7,877 nucleotides of DNA, taken from assembly GCA_027592975.1 (NCBI GenBank), contig JAQCJS010000040.1:1-7877 (forward strand), in the 5' to 3' direction. The stretch's first letter is position 1. Each line of letters opens with the position of its first letter. The DNA comes from Chloroflexota bacterium (GTDB taxonomy: Bacteria > Chloroflexota > Dehalococcoidia > UBA2979). A program made the position numbers and the translations under genes. Under the pieces are notes generated by a model, which was not told the DNA's origin, did not search any database, and worked only from the letters and a program-made list of their open reading frames with translations. Shown piece after piece: positions 1 to 6,745 of this stretch.

Positions 1-2578
1 TGTTGCGCCGGTTGTAGATGCGCGCCTGGGGGCCCACGCCCGCGCGCTTGTCGACGTAGAACTCGATCGCGAGGTCGAGGTCCAGTTCGTCGCCGTCTTC
101 CAGGCGCTTGATCTTCTTGAAGGACTCCGGCCGCATCATCTCGAACTGGCGGCGCGTCTCCATGACCAGGCCGTGGTACTTGCGCAGGGTCTCCTGGTAG
201 AACTCGCCGTCGCCCTCCTCGGAGAAGCGTTCGCCGACGCGGGTCCAGCGGGGGCGGTAGTCCGAGGCGCGGAAGTCCCACTCGTCGTAGTAGAACCAGT
301 CGATCTCCGGCTTCAGGTCGCTCTCACCGCCGTCGCCCTTGCCGCCGTCCGGGGTGTCGCCGCCGTCCGCCTGATCGCTCTGCTTCTGGTCGCCCGCCGG
401 CTTCGCCGCCTCCTGCTCGATGTTCTCGAGGAACGCGCCGAGGCTGGCGTCCAGGTCGCCCTCGGTCCACTCGCCCAGGGAGATCTCGGCGGAGTTCTGG
501 AGCAGCTCCATCAGCTGTTCCTTGGTGAGCGGGGCGGTCGGGCCGTCCTCGCCGTCCTTCTGCGCCTTGAGCTTGGACATGAGCTGCACGAGCTCCGGCT
601 TGAAGTCGCCGCGGAACTCCGGCTGCGGGGGGTTCTCGAACTCCATCTCCTCGCCGCCGGGCATGTTGCTCGGTGCGCCCTCGCCCTCGCCGGGCATGCC
701 GGGGGCGATCGAGTACATGTCCTCCGAGACGGCGTCGAACTTGCCGTCCGCGTACGCCTCCGGGACGTTCGGGATCGCGACGGCGATGTCGTAGATCGCC
801 TGCGCGACCTCCGCGGAGTCCTGCACGGTGGCGGCCTCGAGCTCCACGACCTTCAGCGCGGCGATGCCGCGGCGCAGGTACTCGTTGAGCGACTGCGGCC
901 AGCGCATGGTCTCCGGCGCGCCGAGCGAGGAGCGCAGCAGGTTCTCCATGTACGCCTGGCGCAGGCCCATCAGCTCCACCGGCGGACGGTGGTGCGCCTC
1001 GTGCTCCTGCAGCACGCGCAGCCAGCGGCGGATGCCGCCGTACTCGCGCCCGGTCTGCGCGTCGATGCGCGTGTCCTCGGCGATGGTGAAGAGCCCGAGG
1101 ATCAGCGAGCGGTCATCGAACATGTTGAAGTAGCGCTGCATCGGCGTGACCGGCGCGATGTACTCCTTCATGGGCGTGCCGCTCTCCGCGGCACGGTTCA
1201 CGCGGTCTTCCTCCGCCTGCAACTCGCGGCGGCCGGCGGTGCCGGGGGCGTGGACGCCGTCACGGCCGAACTCGTACAGGAACGAGCCGAATTCCATGCG
1301 GCCGGTCTGATGCGTGGTGAAGACTTTGTAGACCTGGAAGTTGGCTTCCTGGTCCTCGAACGTCGCGACGTAGGGCGGGAGGTAGATCGCGTTGCCCTCG
1401 GTGGTCGCGCCGGACTCGGTGACCCAGCCGATGTTGCGGTCGACGAGCGATTCGGCGGACTGCACGGCGACGGCCTCGCCGGAGAGCGCCTGCGCGTACA
1501 TGCGGAGGAGCTGGTTCACGTTCGACAGCTCGACGCGCGCGGACAGCAGCGCCAGCATGTCCTCCGCGCGGGCGGACTCCAGGCGGAAGTAGGCCTCTGC
1601 GCCCTCCGGGTTGCGCTCCTCGTTCAGGATGCTCGCGCCGGCCTCAGCCCACTTCGCCAACTGCGCGGGGTTCAGGCGGCTGCTCACGAAGGGCGCGGAC
1701 TTCACGTACTCCATGGCGGCCACAGGGCTGCCCACGGAGAGCCGCTCCGCGAAGCCGAGGAGCGTCGCGTGCGTCTCGATCGGCATCGTGCCCAGCGCAG
1801 TCGCCGCGTCGGAGAACAGCGGGAAGCCCTGCCGCCCGACCTCCGCGGTGACGCGAGCGGAGAGATCCAGGTAGCGCGCGCGCTCCGGTGGCGCGATGCC
1901 CTCGATCAGCTTGGGGCCGCGCTCGAAGTAGAGGCGGATGTCCGCCCAGGAGGCGCGGGTGACGGCGCGGGCGAAGCGCAGGAACGGCTCCCGGTCCGGC
2001 ACCGGCAGCGACGCGAAGATCGAGGGCGCGCTCTCCAGGCAGGTGGTCGCCAACTCGTACGACCGCTCCGTCAGCGAGTCGACGATGTCCACGATGCGGC
2101 CGAGCGCCTCCAGCGAGACGTTGTGCAGCAGACCGGCGCTGACCTGGAAGTACAGGGAGGACAGCGCGATGGACTTCCAGTTGCCGCGGCAGAGCCGGTC
2201 GCCCTGCTGCGCCCACGCCTCCAGCTCGTCCGGGCGGAGGCTCTCCAGCACCTCCGGCGTCGCCTTCAGGAACGCGGCGGCCATGAGCGAGGAGCGCTGC
2301 GAGAGGTCGGCGGCGATCCGCGACCACTCGCGCATGCCCTCGAAGCCCAGGCGCTCGGCCACGGCGGGGCTGGCGCGGAAGTACTCCGCCGCCGCCTCCC
2401 ACGCGCGCAGCGAGGAGGCGGCCAGTTCGATGCCCGCCTGCGCCCACGCGTCCAGCGCCTCCGCAGGGAGGCGCGGCTCCAGCGCGGTCGCCGCGGTCAA
2501 GAAATCATCGGGCAGCGACGCTCCGTAGCCCTTCAGCTCGGTGCCGTAGCGAAGCGAAAGATCGGTCGCGCGGCTCAT
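1..2578 (-). CDS. NorD/CbbO-like VWA-domain protein with N-terminal helical repeats (3' end outside window)
   Basis: Reading the minus strand from the ATG at 2578 gives 859 codons with no stop before the window edge, so the C-terminus is missing. The start follows GGGGAG with a 4-base spacer. Residues about 38-345 form eight degenerate repeats of about 37 residues (helix with W/F, short turn, then SP and a hydrophobic helix). Residues about 395-433 hold a block (LPPYVATF, then NFQVYK, HQTGRMEFG) of the kind seen in NorD/CbbO proteins. An acidic Gly/Asp-rich linker follows at about 720-754. WFYYDEWDFRASDYRPRW (761-778) and DGDELDLDLAIE (828-839) lead into the VWA domain, whose metal site would lie beyond the edge. 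Family members work with a MoxR-type AAA+ ATPase to activate a metalloenzyme; the ATPase gene lies 50 bases upstream. The client is unknown, so no symbol is given. A cytoplasmic location is likely, as I see no signal peptide. Confidence 0.85.
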   Translation of the reverse strand, partial: MSRATDLSLRYGTELKGYGASLPDDFLTAATALEPRLPAEALDAWAQAGIELAASSLRAWEAAAEYFRASPAVAERLGFEGMREWSRIAADLSQRSSLMAAAFLKATPEVLESLRPDELEAWAQQGDRLCRGNWKSIALSSLYFQVSAGLLHNVSLEALGRIVDIVDSLTERSYELATTCLESAPSIFASLPVPDREPFLRFARAVTRASWADIRLYFERGPKLIEGIAPPERARYLDLSARVTAEVGRQGFPLFSDAATALGTMPIETHATLLGFAERLSVGSPVAAMEYVKSAPFVSSRLNPAQLAKWAEAGASILNEERNPEGAEAYFRLESARAEDMLALLSARVELSNVNQLLRMYAQALSGEAVAVQSAESLVDRNIGWVTESGATTEGNAIYLPPYVATFEDQEANFQVYKVFTTHQTGRMEFGSFLYEFGRDGVHAPGTAGRRELQAEEDRVNRAAESGTPMKEYIAPVTPMQRYFNMFDDRSLILGLFTIAEDTRIDAQTGREYGGIRRWLRVLQEHEAHHRPPVELMGLRQAYMENLLRSSLGAPETMRWPQSLNEYLRRGIAALKVVELEAATVQDSAEVAQAIYDIAVAIPNVPEAYADGKFDAVSEDMYSIAPGMPGEGEGAPSNMPGGEEMEFENPPQPEFRGDFKPELVQLMSKLKAQKDGEDGPTAPLTKEQLMELLQNSAEISLGEWTEGDLDASLGAFLENIEQEAAKPAGDQKQSDQADGGDTPDGGKGDGGESDLKPEIDWFYYDEWDFRASDYRPRWTRVGERFSEEGDGEFYQETLRKYHGLVMETRRQFEMMRPESFKKIKRLEDGDELDLDLAIEFYVDKRAGVGPQARIYNRRN
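1544..2467 (-). repeat. Eight degenerate 37-residue coding repeats in the VWA protein
   Basis: Residues 38-345 of the VWA protein split into units at about 38-77, 78-114, 115-154, 155-191, 192-228, 229-265, 266-302 and 303-345. Most are exactly 37 residues (111 bases). Recurrent features are a leading Pro/Glu-containing turn and leucine, W or F in the first helix (W45, W85, W122, W310). A mid-unit aromatic pair follows in several units (YF at 66, 143, 217 and 330), then Ser-Pro, Ala-Pro or Thr-Pro (70, 107, 184, 295) and a final hydrophobic residue. The pattern suggests an alpha-solenoid scaffold. Unit boundaries were set by eye. Confidence 0.6.
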
Positions 2579-2582
2579 CGCA

Positions 2583-2588
2583 CTCCCC
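2583..2588 (-). promoter_or_regulatory. Ribosome binding site of the VWA gene
   Basis: GGGGAG on the minus strand, four bases before the ATG at 2578. It supports that start. There is no terminator-like hairpin in the 50 bases after the ATPase stop, so the two genes are probably co-transcribed. Confidence 0.6.
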
Positions 2589-2628
2589 AGACGTTCGTTG
2601 TCGAGTGCGCGGGGCGGACCCGGCGCGG

Positions 2629-3495
2629 CTACTCGAAGATCGAGGACACAACTTCCTCGATAGAGCGCTGCACCTCAAGGTCGTCGGTGAGCGCCCAGAC
2701 GACGGAGACCTGGCAGGCACGACGCGGCGTGATGCCGTCCTGGATAAGCTTGCCCGCGTAGACCAGCAGGCGCGTGGACACGCCCTCGCCCAGGCCGTGC
2801 TCCTTCAGGTTGCGCACCTTCTCGGCCAGCTTGGCCAGGTCATTCGCAATCGCCTCGGAGACGCCGGACTCCTTCGCGATGATCAGGGCTTCCTGCTCAC
2901 GCGGCGGGTAGTCGAACTCGATGGCGATGAAGCGCTGGCGGGTGGAGTGCTTCAGATCCTTCAGCGCGGACTGGTAGCCCGGGTTGTAGGACATGACCAG
3001 CAGGAAGCCGTCCGCGGCCTCCAGCAGCTCGCCGCGCTTCTCCAGCGGCAGCAGGCGGCGGTAGTCCGTCAGCGGGTGGATGAGGACGGTGGTGTCCTTG
3101 CGGGCCTCCACGATCTCGTCCAGGTAGCAGATCGCGCCGTTCTTCACCGCGCGCGCGATCGGCCCGTCGATCCAGCGCGTCTCGTCGCCTTCGAGGAGGT
3201 ACCGGCCTACGAGGTCGGAGGCGGTGAGGTCCTCGTGACAGGCGACGGTGATCAGCGGGACGCCCTCCTCGTGACCGCGGCCGTCGCGGTTGTGGAGACG
3301 CCAGGACATGTACTCCACGAAGCGGGTCTTGCCGGCGCCGGTGGGGCCCTTCAGGAGGATCGGCACCTTCTCGCGGTACGCCGTCTCGAAGAGCTGCACC
3401 TCGTCCCCGATGGGGAGGTAGTAGGGCTCTTCCGTGATGCGGAAGTCCTCGACGGCGATCTGCTTGAATCCGGCCTTCTCAGTCGCCAATGCCAT
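2629..3495 (-). CDS. CbbQ/NirQ/NorQ-family AAA+ ATPase (MoxR type)
   Basis: A 288-residue AAA+ ATPase of the usual length for CbbQ/NorQ proteins. It opens with the family's [19 protein letters not shown] block (22-40). The Walker A motif is GPTGAGKT (50-57) and Walker B is AICYLDEI with D126 and E127. Sensor 1 is N171 in MSYNPGY, probable arginine fingers are R186/R188 in TRQRF, and a C-terminal [11 protein letters not shown] segment (240-250) fits sensor 2. These ATPases form rings that use ATP hydrolysis to remodel or load metal into a client, with a VWA partner as adaptor; that partner is encoded next. I chose the ATG at 3495, just before the conserved region and after a G-rich AGGGTGGGGG. 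The in-frame GTG at 3534 adds 13 residues but has no Shine-Dalgarno site. CbbQ, NorQ and GvpN relatives cannot be told apart without the client. Confidence 0.93.
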   Translation of the reverse strand: MALATEKAGFKQIAVEDFRITEEPYYLPIGDEVQLFETAYREKVPILLKGPTGAGKTRFVEYMSWRLHNRDGRGHEEGVPLITVACHEDLTASDLVGRYLLEGDETRWIDGPIARAVKNGAICYLDEIVEARKDTTVLIHPLTDYRRLLPLEKRGELLEAADGFLLVMSYNPGYQSALKDLKHSTRQRFIAIEFDYPPREQEALIIAKESGVSEAIANDLAKLAEKVRNLKEHGLGEGVSTRLLVYAGKLIQDGITPRRACQVSVVWALTDDLEVQRSIEEVVSSIFE

Positions 3496-3590
3496 CCCCC
3501 ACCCTGCGCCGCGCCTGGCGGCGGGCAGTACCACTGTGTTCGCTCAGGTTAACGCGCTACCGCGCACTGGGCCCGCGTCCCTCGGCCCGT

Positions 3591-4637
3591 CTAACGTCGA
3601 CGCGCACCGGCGGGCTTCGCTGCGGATCTGGCCGCCGCCTTCACTGCGGGCTTGGCCGCAGCCTTCGTGGACGCACGCGGGGGCGTCTTCGCGGAGGCGG
3701 CGACGCGCGCCGGGCTCTTCGCCACGGCCTTCGCGGCGGGCTTCTTCGCGGCGGGCGCTGACGGCGGCGTCGTTGCGGGCTTCGTTGCGGGCTTCACCGC
3801 CGCTTTCGGGACGGGCTTCGCGGCTGCCTTCGCCGGAGCAGACTTCGCGGCGGGCTTCGCGGGCGCGGGCTTCGCAGCCGGCCGGGTCACTGCCTTCGGC
3901 GCGGGCTTCGAGGCGGTCTTGGAGGCGGCCCTCGCAGCGGGCTTCGCAGCGGACTTACCAGCCTTCTTCCCGGCAGGCTTCGCGGCGGGCCTCACGGGAA
4001 GGCGCGTCGGGCGCTTCACGCCGCGCTCGTCCGCCAGGCGGTTCGTCAGCGTCCTCCACGCGCGATCCAGCCGCTGCTGCAACTGATCCTCGGTGCCGGA
4101 GTTGTCGATCTTCACGTTCGCGATCGCCAATGCGCGCTCGCGCGTCCCGGCCTGGGCGTGGATGCGAGCGAGCGCCGCGTCCTCGCTCAAGGCATTGCGG
4201 GACATGAGCCGGGCGAGTGCGATCGGCTGCGTGGTGGTGACCACCCAGATCTTATCGCACAGATCCGTCCACCCCGCCTCGATGAGGACGGCGGCTTCGA
4301 TGACGATGATCTGGTCGTTGTCGCGGCGCTTGAGTTCCCGCAGTTCATCCGAGATGAGGCGGCGGATCTCCGGCCAGACAATGTTCTGCAGGCGTTCCTG
4401 CTTTGCGGGGTTGCCGAATACCTTGCCGCCCAGGATGCGCCGGTCGATGATGCCGTCCTTGCCCACGATCTCGTGGCCAAAGGCGTTCACGACCTTTTCG
4501 AACCCTGGCGTGCCCGGCTCGTAGGAGCGGTGCCCGACTCGGTCCGCATCAATGAGCGTTGCGCCGAGTCCCCGGAGGTGTTCGGCGGCAGTCGACTTCC
4601 CTGAGGCGATGCCCCCGGCAAGGCCGATTACGGTCAT
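3591..4637 (-). CDS. coaE: Dephospho-CoA kinase with a long Lys/Ala/Pro-rich C-terminal tail
   Basis: CoaE phosphorylates the 3'-hydroxyl of dephospho-CoA with ATP, the last step of coenzyme A synthesis, in the cytoplasm. The P-loop is G8-GIAS-GKST (to T16) and the substrate motif LIDADRVGH begins at 28. The E114-AAVLIEAGW region and the lid R147-NALSEDAALARIHAQ (to 162) are present, and IDNSGTEDQL (177-186) matches the family C-terminus. The kinase ends near residue 202, the normal CoaE length. About 144 more residues (205-348) follow in the same frame without any Asp, Glu or aromatic residue, containing about 26 Lys and 12 Arg in AAKPA-like repeats, and ending RRR. The ATG at 4637 has GGGAG five bases upstream and begins exactly at the conserved MTVIGLAGGIASGKS. 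An in-frame upstream start would cross the promoter and part of the terminator. The gene follows its own likely promoter. Confidence 0.96.
   Translation of the reverse strand: MTVIGLAGGIASGKSTAAEHLRGLGATLIDADRVGHRSYEPGTPGFEKVVNAFGHEIVGKDGIIDRRILGGKVFGNPAKQERLQNIVWPEIRRLISDELRELKRRDNDQIIVIEAAVLIEAGWTDLCDKIWVVTTTQPIALARLMSRNALSEDAALARIHAQAGTRERALAIANVKIDNSGTEDQLQQRLDRAWRTLTNRLADERGVKRPTRLPVRPAAKPAGKKAGKSAAKPAARAASKTASKPAPKAVTRPAAKPAPAKPAAKSAPAKAAAKPVPKAAVKPATKPATTPPSAPAAKKPAAKAVAKSPARVAASAKTPPRASTKAAAKPAVKAAARSAAKPAGARRR
3594..4025 (-). repeat. Low-complexity KPAAK-type coding repeat (histone-H1-like tail of CoaE)
   Basis: This stretch encodes CoaE residues 205-348. The DNA is a degenerate repetition of units such as GCGAAGCCCGC (seen on the plus strand as gcgggcttcgc), giving AAKPA, APAKPAAK and similar peptides. 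Composition resembles the C-terminal tails of eukaryotic histone H1 and of bacterial AlgP- or HupB-type proteins, which bind nucleic acid through charge. The opposite strand reads as alanine/glycine/phenylalanine repeats and is a shadow. Repeat length in such DNA often varies between strains by slippage. Confidence 0.8.
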
Positions 4638-4642
4638 ACGTG

Positions 4643-4647
4643 CTCCC
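4643..4647 (-). promoter_or_regulatory. Ribosome binding site deciding the coaE start
   Basis: GGGAG on the minus strand with a five-base spacer to the ATG at 4637. It selects this ATG over a possible in-frame start at 4757, which would add 40 residues unrelated to CoaE. Confidence 0.65.
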
Positions 4648-4666
4648 AGTTTTTGCGGAGAGTGTG

Positions 4667-4695
4667 ATTGTATTTCCGTGGGGCGCGAGACGCAA
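4667..4695 (-). promoter_or_regulatory. Putative sigma70-type promoter of coaE
   Basis: On the minus strand, TACAAT (4667-4672) matches five of six bases of the -10 consensus. TTGCGT (4690-4695) lies 17 bases upstream and matches three of six of the -35 consensus. Transcription would begin about 20-25 bases before the coaE ATG. The patch is markedly more AT-rich than its surroundings and sits between the terminator after etfA and the coaE ribosome binding site. The -35 box is weak, so this remains a prediction. Confidence 0.45.
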
Positions 4696-4721
4696 CAAAC
4701 CTTGCCGTACGCGTAAACGGT

Positions 4722-4759
4722 GAAAAGTACAGTGCGGGCGGGGGTACCCGCCCGCACTG
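4722..4759 (-). terminator. Rho-independent terminator downstream of etfA
   Basis: A perfect 13-base inverted repeat (4730-4742 and 4747-4759, arm CAGTGCGGGCGGG) with a four-base loop forms a very GC-rich stem. On the minus strand it is followed directly by TACTTTTC, a short T-rich tract. It lies about 50 bases after the etfA stop. On the plus strand no T-run follows the stem, so it is oriented to end the etfBA transcript. The T-tract is interrupted, so termination may be partial. Confidence 0.7.
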
Positions 4760-4782
4760 GTTATGTCCGGGTCTGCATCCAC

Positions 4783-4799
4783 GCGAGCCGTACGCTCGC
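4783..4799 (-). other. Small hairpin just after the etfA stop
   Basis: Six-base arms (GCGAGC and GCTCGC) around a five-base loop, nine bases beyond the etfA stop codon. No T-tract follows. It could add to mRNA 3'-end stability or be chance in GC-rich DNA. Confidence 0.25.
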
Positions 4800-4808
4800 A
4801 CGTTCACG

Positions 4809-5765
4809 CTACTTCTTCAACTCGGCGATGATCGCCGGGACCACCGTCTTGTAGTCGCCGATGATGCCGTACTTCGCGAAGCCGAAGATGTTCGCCTCGG
4901 CGTCCCGGTTGATCGCCACCAGCACCTTGGAGCCGGTGCAGCCGGCCATGTGCTGGCTCGCGCCCGAGATCGCGATGGCGAAGTACAGGTCCGGGGACAC
5001 GATCTTGCCGGTGAGGCCCACCTGCTGGCTGGGCGGGTACCAGCCCAGGTCCACCGCGGCGCGCGATGCGCCCACGGCCGCCTTGTCCCGGCCCAGTGCC
5101 GCGGCCATCTCCTCCAGCACTCGGAAGGATTCACTGTTGCCGACGCCACGGCCGCCCGCGACGACGATGGAGGCTTCCTGCAGCTGCAGTCCCTCCGCGA
5201 CCACCTTCTCGCGGCCGGTCACGGTGACGCGGCTGGCGCCCGGAGCAGGCAGGTTGACGGTGCTGCCAGCACCCGCGCCGGAAGCGACCTCGAACGACTT
5301 CGCACGAACGGTCGCGACCGCCGGGCTGGTCGCGAAGGAGTAGGTCGCCACGGCGTTGCCGCCGTAGGCCGGGCGGTTCGCCTTGATCGTGCCGCCGTCG
5401 TCCACGATCGAGGTGCAGTCCATCGCCACGGCGGTGTTGCGGCGGTGGGCCAGGCGCGGACCGATCTCACGGCCGGCGGTGGACTGGGCAATGAGCACCA
5501 GTTCCGGGTTGGACTGGTCCAGCGCGGTTCCGATCGCCTCCAGCCACTGCTCGCCCAGGAACGTGTCGTAGGCGGTGTCGTCATTGACGTACGCGGTTGT
5601 CGCACCGGCGCAGGCCGGAGCGGCCGCGGAGGCGCCGGAGCCGAGGAGCGTCACGCCCACGGTGCCGCCCCCCGCCAGAGCGGCGGCACCGCCCAGCATT
5701 TCAAGCGTCGTGGAGGTGGGCTGTCCGTCTACCAGTTCGCCGACGACCAGGATGTTTCGTGCCAT
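4809..5765 (-). CDS. etfA: Electron transfer flavoprotein alpha subunit
   Basis: EtfA (FixB family) forms a cytoplasmic heterodimer with EtfB and holds the redox-active FAD that accepts electrons from acyl-CoA and other dehydrogenases. The protein is 318 residues, the usual length. The N-terminal domain starts MARNILVVGE and includes AGREIGPRLAHRRNTA (97-112). The C-terminal FAD domain has VVAGGRGVG (201-209), VGASRAAVDLGW (231-242), QQVGLTGKIVSPDLY (247-261), the ETF-alpha signature AIAISGASQHMAG (263-275), VAINRD (283-288) and FGFAKYGIIGDY (294-305). Every conserved element I expect is present. The ATG at 5765 follows GGGAGAAG with a seven-base spacer. The gene begins 28 bases after the etfB stop, consistent with one transcript and stoichiometric translation. 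A strong hairpin follows the gene. Confidence 0.97.
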   Translation of the reverse strand: MARNILVVGELVDGQPTSTTLEMLGGAAALAGGGTVGVTLLGSGASAAAPACAGATTAYVNDDTAYDTFLGEQWLEAIGTALDQSNPELVLIAQSTAGREIGPRLAHRRNTAVAMDCTSIVDDGGTIKANRPAYGGNAVATYSFATSPAVATVRAKSFEVASGAGAGSTVNLPAPGASRVTVTGREKVVAEGLQLQEASIVVAGGRGVGNSESFRVLEEMAAALGRDKAAVGASRAAVDLGWYPPSQQVGLTGKIVSPDLYFAIAISGASQHMAGCTGSKVLVAINRDAEANIFGFAKYGIIGDYKTVVPAIIAELKK

Positions 5766-5793
5766 GTCTGTGCTTCTCCCGTCCGTCGTTGAA

Positions 5794-6597
5794 CTAGATG
5801 ATCTTGTCGGCGCGCAGCTTCGCGACGAGGGCAGCGGCCTGCTCCTCCGGCGAGTCGCCCGGCATCAGTTCAACGGCACCGCCCTTCGGCGGGGTGGCCA
5901 GCTTCTCCAGCTTGAGGCGGGCACCGGCGGCACCGACCTCGTTCGCGGCCAGGCCCAGGTCGCCGGTCTTCCACTGGGTCACGGTCTTCTTGGCCGCGGC
6001 CATGATCTGGGGGAGCTTCGGGTAGCGCGGCTCGCCGAACTCGTTGGAGACGGTGACCACCGCGGGAAGCGGGGTCTCCACGGTCTCGTAGCCGTCCTCC
6101 ACCACGCGCTGGATCTGCAGACCGGCTCCGCCGGTGGTCACGCCCTTCGCGATGATGGAGACGGGCCAGCCCATCTCCTCCGCGATCAGCAGGCCCACCT
6201 GGCCCATGTCCCAGTCCGCGGCCTGGCGGCCGCAGAAGACGGCGTCCACGTCGCCCAGCTTCTTGATGGCGGCAGCCAGGGTCTTGGCGGTGGTGTAGGA
6301 GTCGCCGTCCTCGAAGGCCGGGTCGTTCAGCAGCACGCCCTCGTCCGCGCCCATGGCGAGGACCTGCTTGATGGCGGCAGCGGCCGAGTCCGCCCCCAGG
6401 GAGATGACGGTCACCTTGCTGCCGGCGTTCGCCTCCTTGATGCGGAGGGCCGCCTCGGCGGCGATGCCGTCGAACTGGCTCAGGACCGGTGCGATCCCCT
6501 GCGCCGGCACCACCTTGTTGGACACCGCATCAATGCGGAACGCCGAAGGGGGAGTCTCGGGGTCAGGGATCTGCTTCGCGCAGACCACGATGTGCAT
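5794..6597 (-). CDS. etfB: Electron transfer flavoprotein beta subunit
   Basis: EtfB (FixA family) is the nucleotide-binding partner of EtfA. The protein has 267 residues, close to the family norm. It begins MHIVVCAKQIPDPET and carries LSQFDGIAAEAALRIKE (39-55). The nucleotide-binding segment is FCGRQAADWDMGQVG (121-135), where most ETFs bind AMP and bifurcating ones a second FAD; I cannot tell which from sequence alone. The beta-subunit signature is intact: IQRVVEDGYETVETPLPAVV (162-181), then NEFGEPRYPKLPQIMAAAKK (185-204). The C-terminal arm that embraces EtfA is present. The ATG at 6597 is chosen because GGAGG lies eight bases upstream and homology starts there; an in-frame start at 6657 would add 20 residues without family resemblance. 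Upstream, 148 bases separate it from the Fe-S protein gene. Confidence 0.97.
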   Translation of the reverse strand: MHIVVCAKQIPDPETPPSAFRIDAVSNKVVPAQGIAPVLSQFDGIAAEAALRIKEANAGSKVTVISLGADSAAAAIKQVLAMGADEGVLLNDPAFEDGDSYTTAKTLAAAIKKLGDVDAVFCGRQAADWDMGQVGLLIAEEMGWPVSIIAKGVTTGGAGLQIQRVVEDGYETVETPLPAVVTVSNEFGEPRYPKLPQIMAAAKKTVTQWKTGDLGLAANEVGAAGARLKLEKLATPPKGGAVELMPGDSPEEQAAALVAKLRADKII

Positions 6598-6605
6598 GTC
6601 GCTTG

Positions 6606-6610
6606 CCTCC
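6606..6610 (-). promoter_or_regulatory. Ribosome binding site deciding the etfB start
   Basis: GGAGG on the minus strand, eight bases before the ATG at 6597. It is the best Shine-Dalgarno match in the window. It lies five bases from a 16-base palindrome that could affect access to it. Confidence 0.75.
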
Positions 6611-6615
6611 GTATG

Positions 6616-6631
6616 CCCGCACGCGTGCGGG
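6616..6631. promoter_or_regulatory. Perfect 16-base palindrome in the etfB leader
   Basis: CCCGCACGCGTGCGGG reads the same on both strands with no mismatch. It lies between the Fe-S protein gene and etfB, just upstream of the etfB ribosome binding site. It could be an operator for a dimeric repressor, or form a short hairpin in the mRNA. No known regulator motif is recognised, and GC-rich DNA makes such palindromes easier to find by chance. Confidence 0.35.
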
Positions 6632-6638
6632 GACTGCA

Positions 6639-6655
6639 GGGGCGCCCGCCGCCCC
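6639..6655 (-). other. Small GC-rich hairpin in the etfB leader
   Basis: Arms GGGGCG and CGCCCC (six bases) enclose a five-base loop, eight bases from the 16-base palindrome at 6616-6631. No T-tract follows on either strand. It may simply reflect base composition. Confidence 0.2.
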
Positions 6656-6716
6656 ACATCTGATCAATGGCATACCGCGCGCCTCGATCGCGCGCAAATA
6701 ACGTGGTGAAGTCCCG

Positions 6717-6740
6717 CCGGGCGGCGGCAGATTCGCCCGG
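6717..6740 (-). other. Hairpin just after the Fe-S protein gene, without a T-tract
   Basis: Seven-base arms (CCGGGCG and CGCCCGG) with a ten-base loop begin five bases after the stop codon at 6746. The lack of a following T-run argues against an efficient intrinsic terminator, so read-through into etfB is plausible. It could protect an mRNA 3' end. Confidence 0.3.
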
Positions 6741-6745
6741 TGCGC

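Noticed and set aside
1644..2447. Minus-strand 267-codon frame within the VWA gene
   Set aside because: It lies out of frame with the real gene and gives a Gly/Arg-rich product without family features.
173..2761. Very long plus-strand open frame (862 codons) opposite the VWA gene
   Set aside because: Its translation is Arg/Leu/Ala/Val-rich with no recognisable motif and runs antisense to a minus-strand frame with clear NorD-family motifs, repeats and a ribosome binding site. Long antisense frames are common in GC-rich coding DNA.
2605..3552. Plus-strand frame opposite the AAA+ ATPase
   Set aside because: The minus strand encodes intact Walker A, Walker B and sensor motifs; the plus-strand product has none.
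3652..4086. Plus-strand alanine/glycine/phenylalanine-rich frame (FAAGF repeats)
   Set aside because: It is the exact reverse of the Lys/Ala/Pro tail of CoaE, whose frame continues directly from a recognisable kinase. There is no independent support for a plus-strand gene.
4668..5792. Plus-strand frame opposite etfA
   Set aside because: Low-complexity His/Arg/Gly-rich translation antisense to a textbook EtfA, without family motifs.
6169..6171. EtfB lacking or altering the nucleotide-binding segment
   Set aside because: The GRQAADWDMGQVG segment is intact and within normal family variation, so there is no defect to report.
5575..6663. Plus-strand frame opposite etfB
   Set aside because: Antisense shadow of a clear EtfB; no motif or plausible ribosome binding site seen.
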